Assembly: GCA_013141175.1 (NCBI GenBank)
Contig: JABFRN010000001.1
Location: 620,001 to 684,000, forward strand
Source of the DNA: Lysobacter sp.
GTDB taxonomy: Bacteria; Pseudomonadota; Gammaproteobacteria; Xanthomonadales; Xanthomonadaceae
DNA: 64,000 nt
Direction: 5' to 3'
Made by a program: the position numbers and the translations under genes. The notes under the pieces are model-generated. The model was not told the origin of the DNA, did no database searches, and was given only the letters and a program-made list of their open reading frames with translations. Positions within the stretch are counted from its first letter, which is position 1. Each line of letters starts with the position of its first letter. Positions 23,870-31,865 of this stretch are shown in pieces.

Positions 23870-25743
23870 CGCGCGCCTCCCGCTGCGGGAAGCGCATCGA
23901 TCGCTTCGACCAGTGCGGCGGGCATGGATCGGGCTACCGCTGTTGCCGGTGGCGCGACGCCCGCCTGACGCGTCCGTTTCGCGTCGGCGGCAGCCTGCGC
24001 CGCCAGCCAGGTCTCGATGTCGTCCGGCGGCACATCCATCAGGCGCAGCGCGCCTTCCATGACGTTCTTGAACACCGGCGCGGACACCAGGCCGCCGGTA
24101 TAACCGGTGCTGGGATCCGGGTCCTTGAGCACGATCGCCATCGCGAAGCGCGGGTTGTCGACCGGCACCAGTCCCGCGAAAAAGGCGTTGTAGCGGCGCG
24201 AGTAGACGCCATTGATGATGATCCGCGCGGTGCCGGTCTTGCCGGCGACGTGATAGCCGAGGATCGCGGCCTGGGTCGCGGTGCCGCCCGGTTCGGTCAC
24301 GGTCTGCATCATCCGCAGCACGTCCCGCGCGATGCGTTCGTCGAGCACCTGCGTGACTTCCCCGGTTTCGCCCTTGATGAAGGTCGGCACGATCGCACGA
24401 CCGCCGTTGCCCAGCGTCGCGTATGCGTGCGCGATCTGCAGCGGCGTCGCGCTCAGTCCGTAGCCGTAGGACATGGTCTGCTTGGTGGTGCCGCTCCAGC
24501 GCTCGGGCTTCTGCAGACTGCCGGGGCTTTCGCCCGGAAATCCGCTGCCGGTGCTGCGGCCATAGCCAAGGCGCACCAGGAATGCGTGGAAATCCTTGTT
24601 CGGCAGCATGTGCGCGATCTTCGCCGCGCCCACGTTCGAGCTCTTGCGGATCACCCCGGTGGTGTCGAGCACGCCGTAGTTGTGGGTATCGGTGGTGCGG
24701 TACTTGCCGTTGGGAATCCAGCCGGGATTGGTGTTGAAGATCGTCGTCGGCGTGATCTTGCCCGCTTCCATCGCCGCGGCCACGGTGAGTGGTTTCATCG
24801 TCGAACCCGGTTCGATCACATCGGTCACCGCGCGATTGCGGTGCGCGTCGCGATTGCCCAGGCTGACGGCATTCGGATTGAACGACGGCAGGTTCGTCAT
24901 CGCCAGCACCTCGCCGCTGGCGACATCCAGCACCACGGCCGAGCCGCTGGTGGCGCCGGTATCGAGCATCGCGCGCTTGAGTTCGCGATAGGCGAGGAAC
25001 TGGATGCGACGATCGATCGTGAGGGTGATGTTCTTGCCCGGTTCGGCCGGGCGGACCAGATCCACTTCCTCGACGATCCGGCCGCGACGATCGCGAATGA
25101 CACGCTTCATGCCCGGCGTGCCCCGCAGCATGTCCTCGAACGCGAGCTCCAGGCCTTCCTGGCCGCGGTCGTCGATATCGGTGAAGCCGAGCACGTGCGC
25201 GATCGCTTCGCCCTGCGGGTAGAAGCGACGGTATTCGCGCTGCGAGGACACGCCGGGAATCTCCAGCGCGAGGACGCGACGCGCCTCGGCCGGATTGATC
25301 CGGCGCTTGAGATAGACGAATTCCTTGCCCGCGCGCTGGGTCAGCTTGCGGGTCAGCGTATCGACATCCGTGCCCAGTGCGACCGCCAGTTCCGGCAACC
25401 GCTCCGGCGCATCCAGCAATGCCTTGGGATTCGCCGAGATCGATTCGACCGGCGTCGACACCGCCAACGGTTCGCCGTTGCGATCGGTGATCATGCCGCG
25501 CGAGGTCGGGATCGCCACTTCGCGCAGGAAGCGCTCGTCGCCCTGCTTCTGGTAGAAATCGTTGCGCACGAGCTGCAGGTACGACGCGCGCGCGACCAGC
25601 GCGAGCGCGCATACGCCCAGCGCGCCGGTCACCAGCATCAGGCGACCGCGCAGGTTGAATTGGGCGCGTCCGCGCGATGCCGGGCCGCGGCGCTCGCTGC
25701 GTCGACGCAACCGTTCGCGGAGGGTGTCGAACCAGGCGCTCAT
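23866..25743 (-). CDS. ftsI: Septal peptidoglycan transpeptidase FtsI (PBP3)
   Basis: A 625-residue class B penicillin-binding protein that cross-links septal peptidoglycan. One membrane helix lies near residues 32-52 ([17 protein letters not shown]), followed by the pedestal domain and the transpeptidase domain. The catalytic motifs are SxxK (Ser314-Thr-Met-Lys317 in EPGSTMKPL), SSN (KSSNVGAAK) and KTG ([10 protein letters not shown]). The ATG at MSAWFDTL overlaps the ftsL stop by 4 nt. The C-terminal extension after about residue 560 is longer than in E. coli (588 residues). Confidence 0.99.
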   Translation of the reverse strand: MSAWFDTLRERLRRRSERRGPASRGRAQFNLRGRLMLVTGALGVCALALVARASYLQLVRNDFYQKQGDERFLREVAIPTSRGMITDRNGEPLAVSTPVESISANPKALLDAPERLPELAVALGTDVDTLTRKLTQRAGKEFVYLKRRINPAEARRVLALEIPGVSSQREYRRFYPQGEAIAHVLGFTDIDDRGQEGLELAFEDMLRGTPGMKRVIRDRRGRIVEEVDLVRPAEPGKNITLTIDRRIQFLAYRELKRAMLDTGATSGSAVVLDVASGEVLAMTNLPSFNPNAVSLGNRDAHRNRAVTDVIEPGSTMKPLTVAAAMEAGKITPTTIFNTNPGWIPNGKYRTTDTHNYGVLDTTGVIRKSSNVGAAKIAHMLPNKDFHAFLVRLGYGRSTGSGFPGESPGSLQKPERWSGTTKQTMSYGYGLSATPLQIAHAYATLGNGGRAIVPTFIKGETGEVTQVLDERIARDVLRMMQTVTEPGGTATQAAILGYHVAGKTGTARIIINGVYSRRYNAFFAGLVPVDNPRFAMAIVLKDPDPSTGYTGGLVSAPVFKNVMEGALRLMDVPPDDIETWLAAQAAADAKRTRQAGVAPPATAVARSMPAALVEAIDALPAAGGAR

Positions 25744-26006
25744 GGGCGCACCACCACGATATCGGCCGGCTCGGGCGTCTTCATGCCGAGGCGGGTGCGC
25801 GCGATCTGGTCGACGCGATTGCTTTCGGCCCAGGTCGCCTGTTCCAGTTGCAGCCGGCTGAATTCGATATTGAGCTCGTCGCGCCCCTTCTCCAGCCGCG
25901 ACAGTTCGACGAACAGCTGGCGATGGCGGTAGCGCGCATGCACCACGCCGATCGCCGAGATCAGATTGGCCAGGATCAGCACGACGACGATCACGCGCAG
26001 GCTCAT
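25740..26006 (-). CDS. ftsL: Cell division protein FtsL
   Basis: An 88-residue bitopic protein with a membrane helix at residues about 4-22 ([19 protein letters not shown]) followed by a periplasmic coiled coil containing the conserved [24 protein letters not shown]. It forms the FtsQLB complex that activates FtsWI. It is short and weakly conserved, but position between rsmH and ftsI settles the call. It overlaps both neighbours by 4 nt. Confidence 0.96.
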   Translation of the reverse strand: MSLRVIVVVLILANLISAIGVVHARYRHRQLFVELSRLEKGRDELNIEFSRLQLEQATWAESNRVDQIARTRLGMKTPEPADIVVVRP

Positions 26007-27034
26007 GCCGCACCCCGAGCTTCACGGGAGGCGTGCGCGCCAGCGGCTTGCGAATGCGGCTCTTCGCCGGCGAGTTTTTCGGCCACCCGCAGCACCGCGC
26101 TGCGTGCGCGCGGATTCACCGCGAGCTCGGCGTCGGTCGCCTTCTGCATGTCGCCGATGATCCGCAGGGTCGGCGTGAATGCGATCTCCACCGGCATGCG
26201 GCGATTGGCCGGCGGCGCCTTGGCGTGTTTGAGGATGAAGCGCTTGACGATGCGGTCTTCCAGCGAATGGAAGCTGATCACCACGAGCCTGCCGCCGGGC
26301 TTGAGCGCGGCGAGCGCGGCATCGAGGCCCTGCTCGAGATCTTCGAGCTCGCGGTTGATGTAGATGCGGATCGCCTGGAAGCTGCGGGTCGCAGGATGGA
26401 TCTTCTGCGCCCCGCGCGGAACAACCGAGGCAATGAGATCGGCCAACTGCGCGGTCCGCGCCAGCGGCGTGTCGCCGCGACGGGCGACGATGGTGCGGGC
26501 GATGCGGCGGCTCTGTTTTTCTTCGCCGTAGGTCCACAGCACATCGGCGATTTCGCGCTCGTCGGCGCGCGCCAGCCATTGCGCCGCGCTCTCGCCGCTG
26601 TCGGGATCCATGCGCATGTCGAGCGGACCGTCCTTGCCGAAGCTGAAACCGCGCTCGGCGACATCCAGCTGCGGCGACGACACGCCCAGATCGAACAGCA
26701 CACCGTCGAGACCCTGCTGCGCGGGCCCCCAACCGGCAAGATCGATGAAGCTGCCGCGATGGATCGCGACGCGCGCGTCCGCACCGAACGCGTGTTCGGC
26801 GACGCGGATCGCTTCGGGATCCTTGTCCATCAGCAGCAATCGACCTCCAGCACCCAAACGTTGCAGCACACCGCGCGCATGACCGCCGCGCCCGAACGTG
26901 CCGTCCAGATAGGTTCCATCCTCCAGAATCCGCAGACCGTCCAGGACCTGCGCGTACATCACCGGCAAATGCAGCACAGGCGAATCCAGCGCCGGAAGGT
27001 GGGCGGGCACCGCGCCCGCGCCACCCGCGGTCAC
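26003..27034 (-). CDS. rsmH: 16S rRNA (cytosine1402-N4)-methyltransferase RsmH (MraW)
   Basis: A 343-residue SAM-dependent enzyme that methylates C1402 in the ribosomal P site. Motifs: [15 protein letters not shown] (SAM site), [30 protein letters not shown] and [16 protein letters not shown]. The start is taken as GTG at 27034, which overlaps the mraZ stop by 4 nt (GTGA); the first residues [19 protein letters not shown] precede the conserved LPVM region. An open frame further upstream lies inside mraZ and is unlikely to be used. Confidence 0.97.
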   Translation of the reverse strand: MTAGGAGAVPAHLPALDSPVLHLPVMYAQVLDGLRILEDGTYLDGTFGRGGHARGVLQRLGAGGRLLLMDKDPEAIRVAEHAFGADARVAIHRGSFIDLAGWGPAQQGLDGVLFDLGVSSPQLDVAERGFSFGKDGPLDMRMDPDSGESAAQWLARADEREIADVLWTYGEEKQSRRIARTIVARRGDTPLARTAQLADLIASVVPRGAQKIHPATRSFQAIRIYINRELEDLEQGLDAALAALKPGGRLVVISFHSLEDRIVKRFILKHAKAPPANRRMPVEIAFTPTLRIIGDMQKATDAELAVNPRARSAVLRVAEKLAGEEPHSQAAGAHASREARGAA

Positions 27035-27477
27035 AGTTGCAGATCGAGCATCGCCTCGCCCAGATCCGCGTCGCTCAGCGTCGTGCGGATCTGCGCGTGG
27101 TGCGCCTGCTCGCTCCACAGCTCGAACTTGTCGCCCATGCCCAACAGCACGGCGCGCTTTTCGATACCCACCGCGCTGCGGTGGCTCGAGGGAATTCCGA
27201 TGCGACCGCTGCCGTCGGGCTCGACGAAGGTCGCCGCGCCGACCAGCTTGAGCTGGAGATTGCGGCTGACGCTCTTGGTGCGCGGCAGGGCGTTGACCTG
27301 ATCCCGCACCCGCTCCCAGACCGACTGCGGGTAGAGGTAGAGCGAGCCGGCCTCGAACGGGTTGTAGGTGATGACCAGCCGGCCTTCGGACGCACGCGCG
27401 ATCAGGTCCCGATAGCTGGTCGGAATCGCCAGTCGGCCCTTGTCGTCGATCGTGATGGCGGTCTCACCTTGGAACAC
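27031..27477 (-). CDS. mraZ: Transcriptional regulator MraZ
   Basis: A 148-residue protein with two SpoVT/AbrB-like repeats ([18 protein letters not shown] and the second half near [13 protein letters not shown]). MraZ binds TGGG-type repeats upstream of its own gene and controls the dcw operon. The start is GTG, fixed by the invariant family opening MFxG. It is the first gene of the minus-strand dcw cluster, with a likely promoter and candidate boxes just upstream. Confidence 0.97.
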   Translation of the reverse strand: MFQGETAITIDDKGRLAIPTSYRDLIARASEGRLVITYNPFEAGSLYLYPQSVWERVRDQVNALPRTKSVSRNLQLKLVGAATFVEPDGSGRIGIPSSHRSAVGIEKRAVLLGMGDKFELWSEQAHHAQIRTTLSDADLGEAMLDLQL

Positions 27478-27528
27478 GGTTTCTGCCTGGTCGCGCCCGT
27501 CTCAAGCGGGCTTGGTCAACTCGGAAAA

Positions 27529-27552
27529 ACCACTATTTGCCCGGTTTTCCCA
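27529..27552 (-). promoter_or_regulatory. Candidate MraZ-binding repeats in the mraZ leader
   Basis: On the minus strand the run is TGGGA, AAACC, GGGCA, AATAG, TGGTT: TGGG-like pentamers spaced by about 5 nt, the first and third exactly 20 nt apart. MraZ of E. coli binds TGGGN direct repeats with 5-nt spacers. The middle box is shifted by one base and the third is degenerate, so the match is partial. Position, 52-75 nt before the mraZ start, fits. Confidence 0.45.
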
Positions 27553-27561
27553 CGAGCCGCC

Positions 27562-27590
27562 ACATTAGGAGTCGTACACAGGGTTGTCAA
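27562..27590 (-). promoter_or_regulatory. Candidate mraZ (dcw) promoter
   Basis: Minus strand: a perfect TTGACA (27590-27585), a 17-bp spacer, then TAATGT (27567-27562), predicting a start near 27555. The -35 is exact and the -10 poor. It lies about 85 nt upstream of mraZ, just before the TGGG-like repeats. Confidence 0.5.
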
Positions 27591-27660
27591 CAACTTTATG
27601 AGACCAATTTCACCAAGCGCGTCAATGACTTGCGGCAATGTTCAGAGACTGGTTCAAGGT

Positions 27661-27669
27661 TTATCCACA
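27661..27669 (+). promoter_or_regulatory. Perfect DnaA-box sequence TTATCCACA
   Basis: The nonamer equals the high-affinity DnaA-box consensus. It is a single copy, about 70 bp upstream of the candidate mraZ -35. One box can occur by chance, so a role in coupling replication initiation to dcw expression is only a possibility. Confidence 0.4.
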
Positions 27670-27778
27670 AGCCCATGTTTCGTCTCAAATTTTGAGATTT
27701 TGGCCGTCATTGAACTTGCCTGAACGGTCTACCGCGCGCCCTTTTCCAGCGTTCGGGAGACTTCAGGGTCATCATCAT

Positions 27779-27794
27779 TCAACCGAATGGTTGA
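27779..27794. promoter_or_regulatory. Operator 1 of the ArsR-type repressor (perfect palindrome)
   Basis: TCAACC-GAAT-GGTTGA, a perfect 6+6 inverted repeat. It overlaps the TTGACA -35 of the downstream gene by four bases. Its centre is exactly 40 bp from the centre of a second, related palindrome that spans the start codon, placing both on one face of the DNA. Confidence 0.7.
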
Positions 27795-27819
27795 CAATCA
27801 AGGAAAGAGCAGCAATATT
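27791..27819 (+). promoter_or_regulatory. Candidate promoter of the ArsR-AHSA1 operon
   Basis: TTGACA (27791-27796), 17-bp spacer, AATATT (27814-27819). The predicted transcription start (about 27826) falls at the ATG at 27827. With no Shine-Dalgarno close to that ATG, this suggests a leaderless mRNA. Confidence 0.55.
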
Positions 27820-27835
27820 CAACCACATGATTGAA
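27818..27835. promoter_or_regulatory. Operator 2 of the ArsR-type repressor, containing the start codon
   Basis: TTCAACCACATGATTGAA: outer TTCAA/TTGAA arms plus inner CA/TG pairs form an imperfect palindrome sharing TTCAACC...TTGA with operator 1. The ATG of the regulator is the centre of this site, so repressor binding would block both transcription start and early elongation. Confidence 0.6.
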
Positions 27836-28210
27836 CTTCAGCCGCCAACCCCCACCCGTGCCCCCCTCGATCTGGTGTTCCAGGCACTGGCTGACCCTAC
27901 CCGCCGAGCGATGCTCACCGACCTCGGCGTCCACGAGCGCAGCGTCGGCGAGCTGGCCGCTCCGCACCGGATCAGCCTTGCCGCGGCGTCCAAGCACATC
28001 AAGACCCTTGAACGCGCCGGGCTCGTAAAGCGGACCGTCCGGGGCCGCACTCATCTGTGCGCGCTGGACGCTGCGCCGCTCGCCGACGCGGACGTCTGGC
28101 TGCGCCAGTACGCCCAGTTCTGGCGCACCAGCCTCGATGCTCTCGACGCACTGCTGCGCAGCGAAGACACCGCACTTCTCGCCGACCCCGAACAGGAGCC
28201 CACTTCATGA
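27827..28210 (+). CDS. ArsR/SmtB-family winged-helix autoregulator
   Basis: A 127-residue DNA-binding protein. The ArsR HTH is clear: QALADPTRRAMLTDLGVHERSVGELAAPHRISLAAASKHIKTLERAGLVKRTVRGR. It has no CxC or His cluster for metal binding, so it belongs with the metal-free ArsR repressors that are commonly paired with AHSA1/SRPBCC genes. Two palindromes flank its promoter and start, which suggests autorepression. Its stop overlaps the ATG of the AHSA1 gene by 4 nt, so the two are translationally coupled. The conserved HTH begins 13 residues after the ATG at 27827. Confidence 0.9.
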   Translation: MIELQPPTPTRAPLDLVFQALADPTRRAMLTDLGVHERSVGELAAPHRISLAAASKHIKTLERAGLVKRTVRGRTHLCALDAAPLADADVWLRQYAQFWRTSLDALDALLRSEDTALLADPEQEPTS

Positions 28211-29205
28211 ACAGCACCTCATCCTCCGAGCTGCAGATCCATGCCAGACGATGTTTTTCCGTATCCGCGGATCGTGTCTTCGATGCCTGGTTGAACGCGA
28301 CCATGCTGTCGCGCTGGATGTTCGGCCCTGCGGTACGCGACGAACGTATCGTGCATTTGCAATTGGACCCGCGCGTCGACGGCAGGTTCTCGTTTCGGGC
28401 CGAACGCGCCGGTACCGAGATCGAACACGGTGGTCGTTACGTTGCGATCGAACGCCCCCACCGCCTCGCCTTCACCTGGGGCGCGTGGGCGGCCGACGAC
28501 CATGGCGACGACAGCAGCCTTGTCGAGATCGTCATCGTCGACAACGCCGACGGTTGCACCCTGGTGCTGACCCATTCCATGTCGCAACAATGGGCGGAGT
28601 ACGCCACACGCACCGAACAGGGCTGGAATCGGATGCTGGAGACGCTGGACAAGGCACTCGCGAACGATGCCCACGGCGTGGTGATCAGCAACGACAGCGT
28701 GCGCTTCGAACGCCTGTTGCCCGGCCCGATCGAACGGGTATGGGACCATCTGGTCGACCCGGAAAAGCGCAGGCGCTGGCTCGCCGGCGGACCGATGGGC
28801 AGCGTGGTCGGCGCGGATGTCGCCCTGCAATTCCGCAATGCGGAGCTCTCGCGGGACGACGACCGCGCGCCGGAGCGCTATCGCGAACAGGAGAACGATG
28901 GTCGCGTCTTCGGCCGCATCCGCATCTGCGAGCCGCCGCACCGGCTGGTCTTCAGTTGGCATGGCGACCCCTCGACTGCGGACGAAGACGCCTCGGAAGT
29001 CGACATCGCACTGCGCGCCAGCGGCGACCAGGTCCTGCTGACGCTCACCCACCGCCGCCTCTGCATGCAGGTCATGTCCAGCGTCGGTGCCGGCTGGCAC
29101 ACCCACCTCGGCATCCTCGAAGACGTGCTCGCGCAACGCGAACCGCGACGCTTCTGGCGCACGCATACCGCGTTGGAACCGGAATACGCGGCACGGCTGG
29201 ATTAG
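28207..29205 (+). CDS. Tandem-domain SRPBCC/AHSA1 protein
   Basis: A 332-residue cytoplasmic protein with two AHSA1-like (START/Bet v1 fold) domains. Domain 1 (residues about 8-152) has RRCFSVSADRVFDAWLNATMLSRWMFGPA and ends WNRMLETLDKAL. Domain 2 (about 160-310) has RFERLLPGPIERVWDHLVDPEKRRRWLAGG, PPHRLVFSW, and ends WHTHLGILEDVL. These are the usual N- and C-terminal signatures of single-domain AHSA1 proteins, so this looks like a head-to-tail fusion. AHSA1 proteins bind hydrophobic ligands; the ligand is unknown. Co-transcribed with the ArsR regulator. Confidence 0.9.
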   Translation: MNSTSSSELQIHARRCFSVSADRVFDAWLNATMLSRWMFGPAVRDERIVHLQLDPRVDGRFSFRAERAGTEIEHGGRYVAIERPHRLAFTWGAWAADDHGDDSSLVEIVIVDNADGCTLVLTHSMSQQWAEYATRTEQGWNRMLETLDKALANDAHGVVISNDSVRFERLLPGPIERVWDHLVDPEKRRRWLAGGPMGSVVGADVALQFRNAELSRDDDRAPERYREQENDGRVFGRIRICEPPHRLVFSWHGDPSTADEDASEVDIALRASGDQVLLTLTHRRLCMQVMSSVGAGWHTHLGILEDVLAQREPRRFWRTHTALEPEYAARLD

Positions 29206-29267
29206 AAAGATGGGGCGCGCCCCGCTGGCATCAGCGCAGCGGGGCCGATGGTTTGCGCAGCATGCGA

Positions 29268-29292
29268 TTCTTCTGGACACAGCCCAGAAGAA
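29268..29292 (-). terminator. Hairpin immediately downstream of rnpB
   Basis: Minus strand: a perfect 9-bp stem TTCTTCTGG/CCAGAAGAA with a 7-nt loop begins 8 nt after the rnpB 3' end. There is no T-run after it, so it may mark the 3' processing region or act with Rho. Confidence 0.55.
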
Positions 29293-29299
29293 ATGTGAC

Positions 29300-29711
29300 G
29301 GAGCCGGCCGATAAGCCGGGTTTTGTCGTGGACAGTCATTCCTCTAGGCGCATCGTCGCCGATACGCTCAAGCAACCTACCCGGAGACACCGCGGGCCGC
29401 GGCATTGCCTCCCTATTTGGTCTTGCTCCCGGTGGGGTTTGCCGTGCCGGTCCGTTGCCGGACTCGCGGTGCGCTCTTACCGCACCATTTCACCCTTGCC
29501 CGCATTCCCCTCGCCTTTCGACGAGTTGGAACACTTTGTCGGACTTTCGTCCTACAAGCGCCCCGAAGAACCGCTGGCGGTATCTTTCTGTTGCACTTTC
29601 CGTCGGCTCGCGCCGCCCAGGGGTTACCTGGCACCGTGCCCTGTGGAGCCCGGACTTTCCTCGGCATCGGCATTCCGGAGAATGCGATGACGCGACTGCC
29701 TGGCCGACTCC
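29300..29711 (-). ncRNA. rnpB: RNase P RNA, bacterial class A
   Basis: About 412 nt on the minus strand. The hallmark segments are all present: GAGGAAAGTCCGGGCTCCA, GTGCCAGGTAACCCCTGGG, GTGCAACAGAAAG, and near the 3' end AGGAATGACTGTCC and CCCGGCTTATCGG. The ends pair perfectly to form helix P1 (GGAGTCGGCC at 29711-29702 with GGCCGGCTCC at 29309-29300, one G-U pair), which sets the boundaries. It is the catalytic RNA that matures tRNA 5' ends. No coding frame here is believable. In related genomes rnpB commonly sits near mraZ and rsmI, as here, although accessory genes now separate them. Confidence 0.97.
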
Positions 29712-29720
29712 GTCCGCGGC

Positions 29721-29726
29721 ATTGTC
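29721..29726 (-). promoter_or_regulatory. Candidate -10 element of rnpB
   Basis: Minus strand GACAAT ends 10 nt before the P1 helix of rnpB, the right distance for a start near 29714. No good -35 is seen at 16-18 bp. Confidence 0.4.
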
Positions 29727-29824
29727 GCACGATCGCCGCGTTCCACCCGAATTGATTCCGGTCAAGGCATCGGCCATCCCCGGGACAGACACTGATCCAT
29801 TGCTCGTCGCAAGAAGGGGGATGC

Positions 29825-30232
29825 ATGGCATTTTTCGAGTGGTCGCCAAGCCTGTCTGTCGGGTTGGAAACGGTGGACCGCCAGCACCGCATGCTGATCG
29901 GCTACATCAACGAGCTGAGCGACGCCGTCGACAAGGGGCGCGGCGGTCCATCCCTGCAGAAAACGCTCGAGCGCCTGCGCAACTACACGCGGGTGCACTT
30001 CGCCTATGAAGAAGCGATGTTCAAGGTCTACAGGTACGAGGACGCCGACGACCACAGCGACGCGCATCATGTCTTCGTGCGGATGATCGAGGATTGCGAA
30101 CGGCGCCACGCCAAAGGCGAGCAGAATGTGGGCGTCGAACTGCTCGACTATCTCAAGCGCTGGCTTTCCGAGCACATCCTGATCGAGGACAGGAGCTACG
30201 CAAGAGTGCTGGTCGAACGCGGAGCGAACTGA
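29825..30232 (+). CDS. Bacteriohemerythrin
   Basis: A 135-residue four-helix oxygen-binding protein with a non-haem di-iron centre. All seven ligands are present: His21, His58, Glu62, His77, His81, His117 and Asp122 (in DRQHRML, HFAYEE, HSDAH and HILIED). Length is typical for single-domain bacteriohemerythrins. A strong RBS (AAGGGGG) precedes the ATG. Possible roles are oxygen storage, delivery or sensing. It is divergent from rnpB and converges on the anti-sigma gene with a 9-bp gap. Confidence 0.95.
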   Translation: MAFFEWSPSLSVGLETVDRQHRMLIGYINELSDAVDKGRGGPSLQKTLERLRNYTRVHFAYEEAMFKVYRYEDADDHSDAHHVFVRMIEDCERRHAKGEQNVGVELLDYLKRWLSEHILIEDRSYARVLVERGAN

Positions 30233-30241
30233 CCGTCCGTA

Positions 30242-30700
30242 TCAGCCGGATGCGCCGGCCGATGCTTTGCGCGTCAATGCGTCCACGGCAATCACCGACA
30301 GGCCCAACACGGCGATCGCAATCAGCCACAGCGAGAGCGCATCGTCGCCGAACGGCGCGCGGATCGACGCTACCGGCCATCGCGACCAATACAACATCGT
30401 TGCTGCGAGCATCGCGGGCAGATACAACAGGCTCAGCAGGCTCGCCAGCAATGTCTTGAAGCGCGACACCTGCGCACGCGCGTCGGCGAGCCGCTGTGCA
30501 TCGGTCGCGACGCGCACGGCGAAACCATCGGGCAACGCCGGCAGTGGCTCCCGGTCGAGCGCAGCGAATACATCGCGATAGCGCCCGTCGCCAGAATCGT
30601 CGGTCGCGCCGGACCGCAGCGCCGACAGCAGTCGCTCCTGACGACACCACAGCGCTTCTGTCGCGTCCTGCGTTTCGTGTGCGTCCGGTCCGTGCGTCAT
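30242..30700 (-). CDS. Small inner-membrane protein, probable anti-sigma factor
   Basis: 152 residues. A hydrophilic N-terminal half (residues 1-85) contains a short helical Arg/Leu region (WCRQERLLSALR) and is followed by two membrane helices (about 84-106, LLASLLSLLYLPAMLAATMLYW, and 122-142, ALSLWLIAIAVLGLSVIAVDAL). No Zn-binding HxxxCxxC motif is seen. Its start overlaps the stop of the ECF sigma gene by 4 nt, the usual arrangement for a sigma/anti-sigma pair, which is the main basis for the call. No family was recognised by sequence. Confidence 0.6.
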   Translation of the reverse strand: MTHGPDAHETQDATEALWCRQERLLSALRSGATDDSGDGRYRDVFAALDREPLPALPDGFAVRVATDAQRLADARAQVSRFKTLLASLLSLLYLPAMLAATMLYWSRWPVASIRAPFGDDALSLWLIAIAVLGLSVIAVDALTRKASAGASG

Positions 30701-31311
30701 GGTCGTTCTCCCAAAGTGATGGCCAGAGCATCGCGAAGCCGGGCGCGGGCACGCGCCAGATGGCTTTTGACGGTGCCGGACGGCAAGCCGGTCATGGCGG
30801 TGATCTCGGGAATCGTCAATTCGTCGAGATGATAGAGCGTCAGCAGCAGGCCCTGGATCGGCGGCAACCTGCGCATCTGCATCTGCACGATCGCGTCGAT
30901 CTGCGCTTGCGATGCCTGCGCGTGCACATCTTCACCGCTGTCGATCGCGTCGATCGCGTCCGCACCATCGTCGCCCGCCAGTTCCCGCTCCAGCGCCATG
31001 CGCCGGCGTTCGAGGTGTCGCAATGCACAGGTATAGGCGATACGGCCGATCCAGGTCTTCAGCGAACTGTCGTAGCGGTATTGATGCAGGCAACGATGCA
31101 CGCGCAGGAACACGTCCTGGCACAGATCGCGGGCGTCTTCAGGATGACGCACGAGTTTGAGCACAATGTGCCAGCACACGGTCTGATGTTCGCGGACCAG
31201 TCGCTCGAATGCGCCCCGGGTGCCGGCCAGGACGGCATCCACCAGCGCGCGGTCCGACATGGGCTGGTCAGAAGCAGGCTGGTCCGGAATAAGCGGATCG
31301 TCGTCGGTCAT
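30697..31311 (-). CDS. ECF-type RNA polymerase sigma factor
   Basis: 204 residues. Sigma region 2 (about residues 22-90) has HPEDARDLCQDVFLRVHR and SSLKTWIGRIAYTCALRHLERRR. Region 4 (about 140-198) has LPPIQGLLLTLYHLDELTIPEITAMTGLPSGTVKSHLARARARLR. These are RpoE-like signatures. The ATG at 31311 was chosen; an ATG 17 codons later (MSDRALVD) is an alternative, and the stretch between them is low-complexity. It is followed by the putative anti-sigma gene (4-nt overlap) and is divergent from a small membrane protein gene, which may be in its regulon. Confidence 0.93.
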   Translation of the reverse strand: MTDDDPLIPDQPASDQPMSDRALVDAVLAGTRGAFERLVREHQTVCWHIVLKLVRHPEDARDLCQDVFLRVHRCLHQYRYDSSLKTWIGRIAYTCALRHLERRRMALERELAGDDGADAIDAIDSGEDVHAQASQAQIDAIVQMQMRRLPPIQGLLLTLYHLDELTIPEITAMTGLPSGTVKSHLARARARLRDALAITLGERP

Positions 31312-31422
31312 CTGTCTGTTGGATACGTCGAGCCGGGTAATGGTTGCATGCGATTCAAGTGCAACCGGCAGCCTCCAGCGCGTATCTATCGCCATGATTC
31401 CCATCCTTCCAAGAGCCTCGTC

Positions 31423-31761
31423 ATGGACCCGATCTTCACCAAACAGATCATCATCCCGCTCGCCCTGTTCTTCTGCATCACCTTCGCCTTCAAGGCGCTG
31501 CTGGATGCCGTGACCCGCTATCGCATGATGAAGGAAGGGCTTTCGGAGACGCTGCTCGCGGAACTGCTGCGCCACGATGCCAGACAGCGGCGGTTTTCCT
31601 CGCTGCGATGGGGCATCTTCCTGATCGCGATCGGCCTGGGCTTCGCGCTGCTGCAGGCCTTCGGCTGGACCCGGCCGACGCCGGGCAGCATCGCTCTGCT
31701 CGCGATCCTGACCGGCGCGGGTCAGTTGATCTATTTCCGGCTGACCAACCACGGCGGATAA
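31423..31761 (+). CDS. Small two- to three-helix membrane protein
   Basis: 112 residues with membrane helices at about 8-30, 62-80 and 86-105, and a charged cytoplasmic segment between the first two (RYRMMKEGLSETLLAELLRHDARQRR). No catalytic motif. It resembles short conserved membrane proteins found beside ECF sigma/anti-sigma pairs in xanthomonads. It is divergent from the sigma gene with 111 bp between, so it may be sigma-controlled. Function unknown. Confidence 0.75.
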   Translation: MDPIFTKQIIIPLALFFCITFAFKALLDAVTRYRMMKEGLSETLLAELLRHDARQRRFSSLRWGIFLIAIGLGFALLQAFGWTRPTPGSIALLAILTGAGQLIYFRLTNHGG

Positions 31762-31865
31762 GCCGCATCCGACCGGCGTCTCGACGCCGGCCCTGCCCTT
31801 CGCATCGCAAGGCCGCCATCGACGCGGCCAGGCGCCCTGTACCCGAAAAACGACCGGAGATCGCA

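Larger units (their letters stand above)
27478..27826. promoter_or_regulatory. 349-bp regulatory region between divergent mraZ and the ArsR-type gene
   Basis: No gene is seen here. From the mraZ side it holds a 5-bp GCCCG/CGGGC hairpin in the mraZ leader (27495-27511), TGGG-like repeats, a candidate mraZ promoter, a near-palindrome GTTGTCAACAAC (27584-27595), a perfect TTATCCACA, a 15-nt AT-rich palindrome (TCTCAAA-T-TTTGAGA, 27683-27697), and on the ArsR side an operator and a promoter. It is visibly more AT-rich than the flanking genes. Confidence 0.7.

Noticed and set aside
29413-29892. Open frames across 29.3-29.9 kb, both strands
   Set aside because: The segment is RNase P RNA, shown by its conserved core sequences and a perfect P1 helix.
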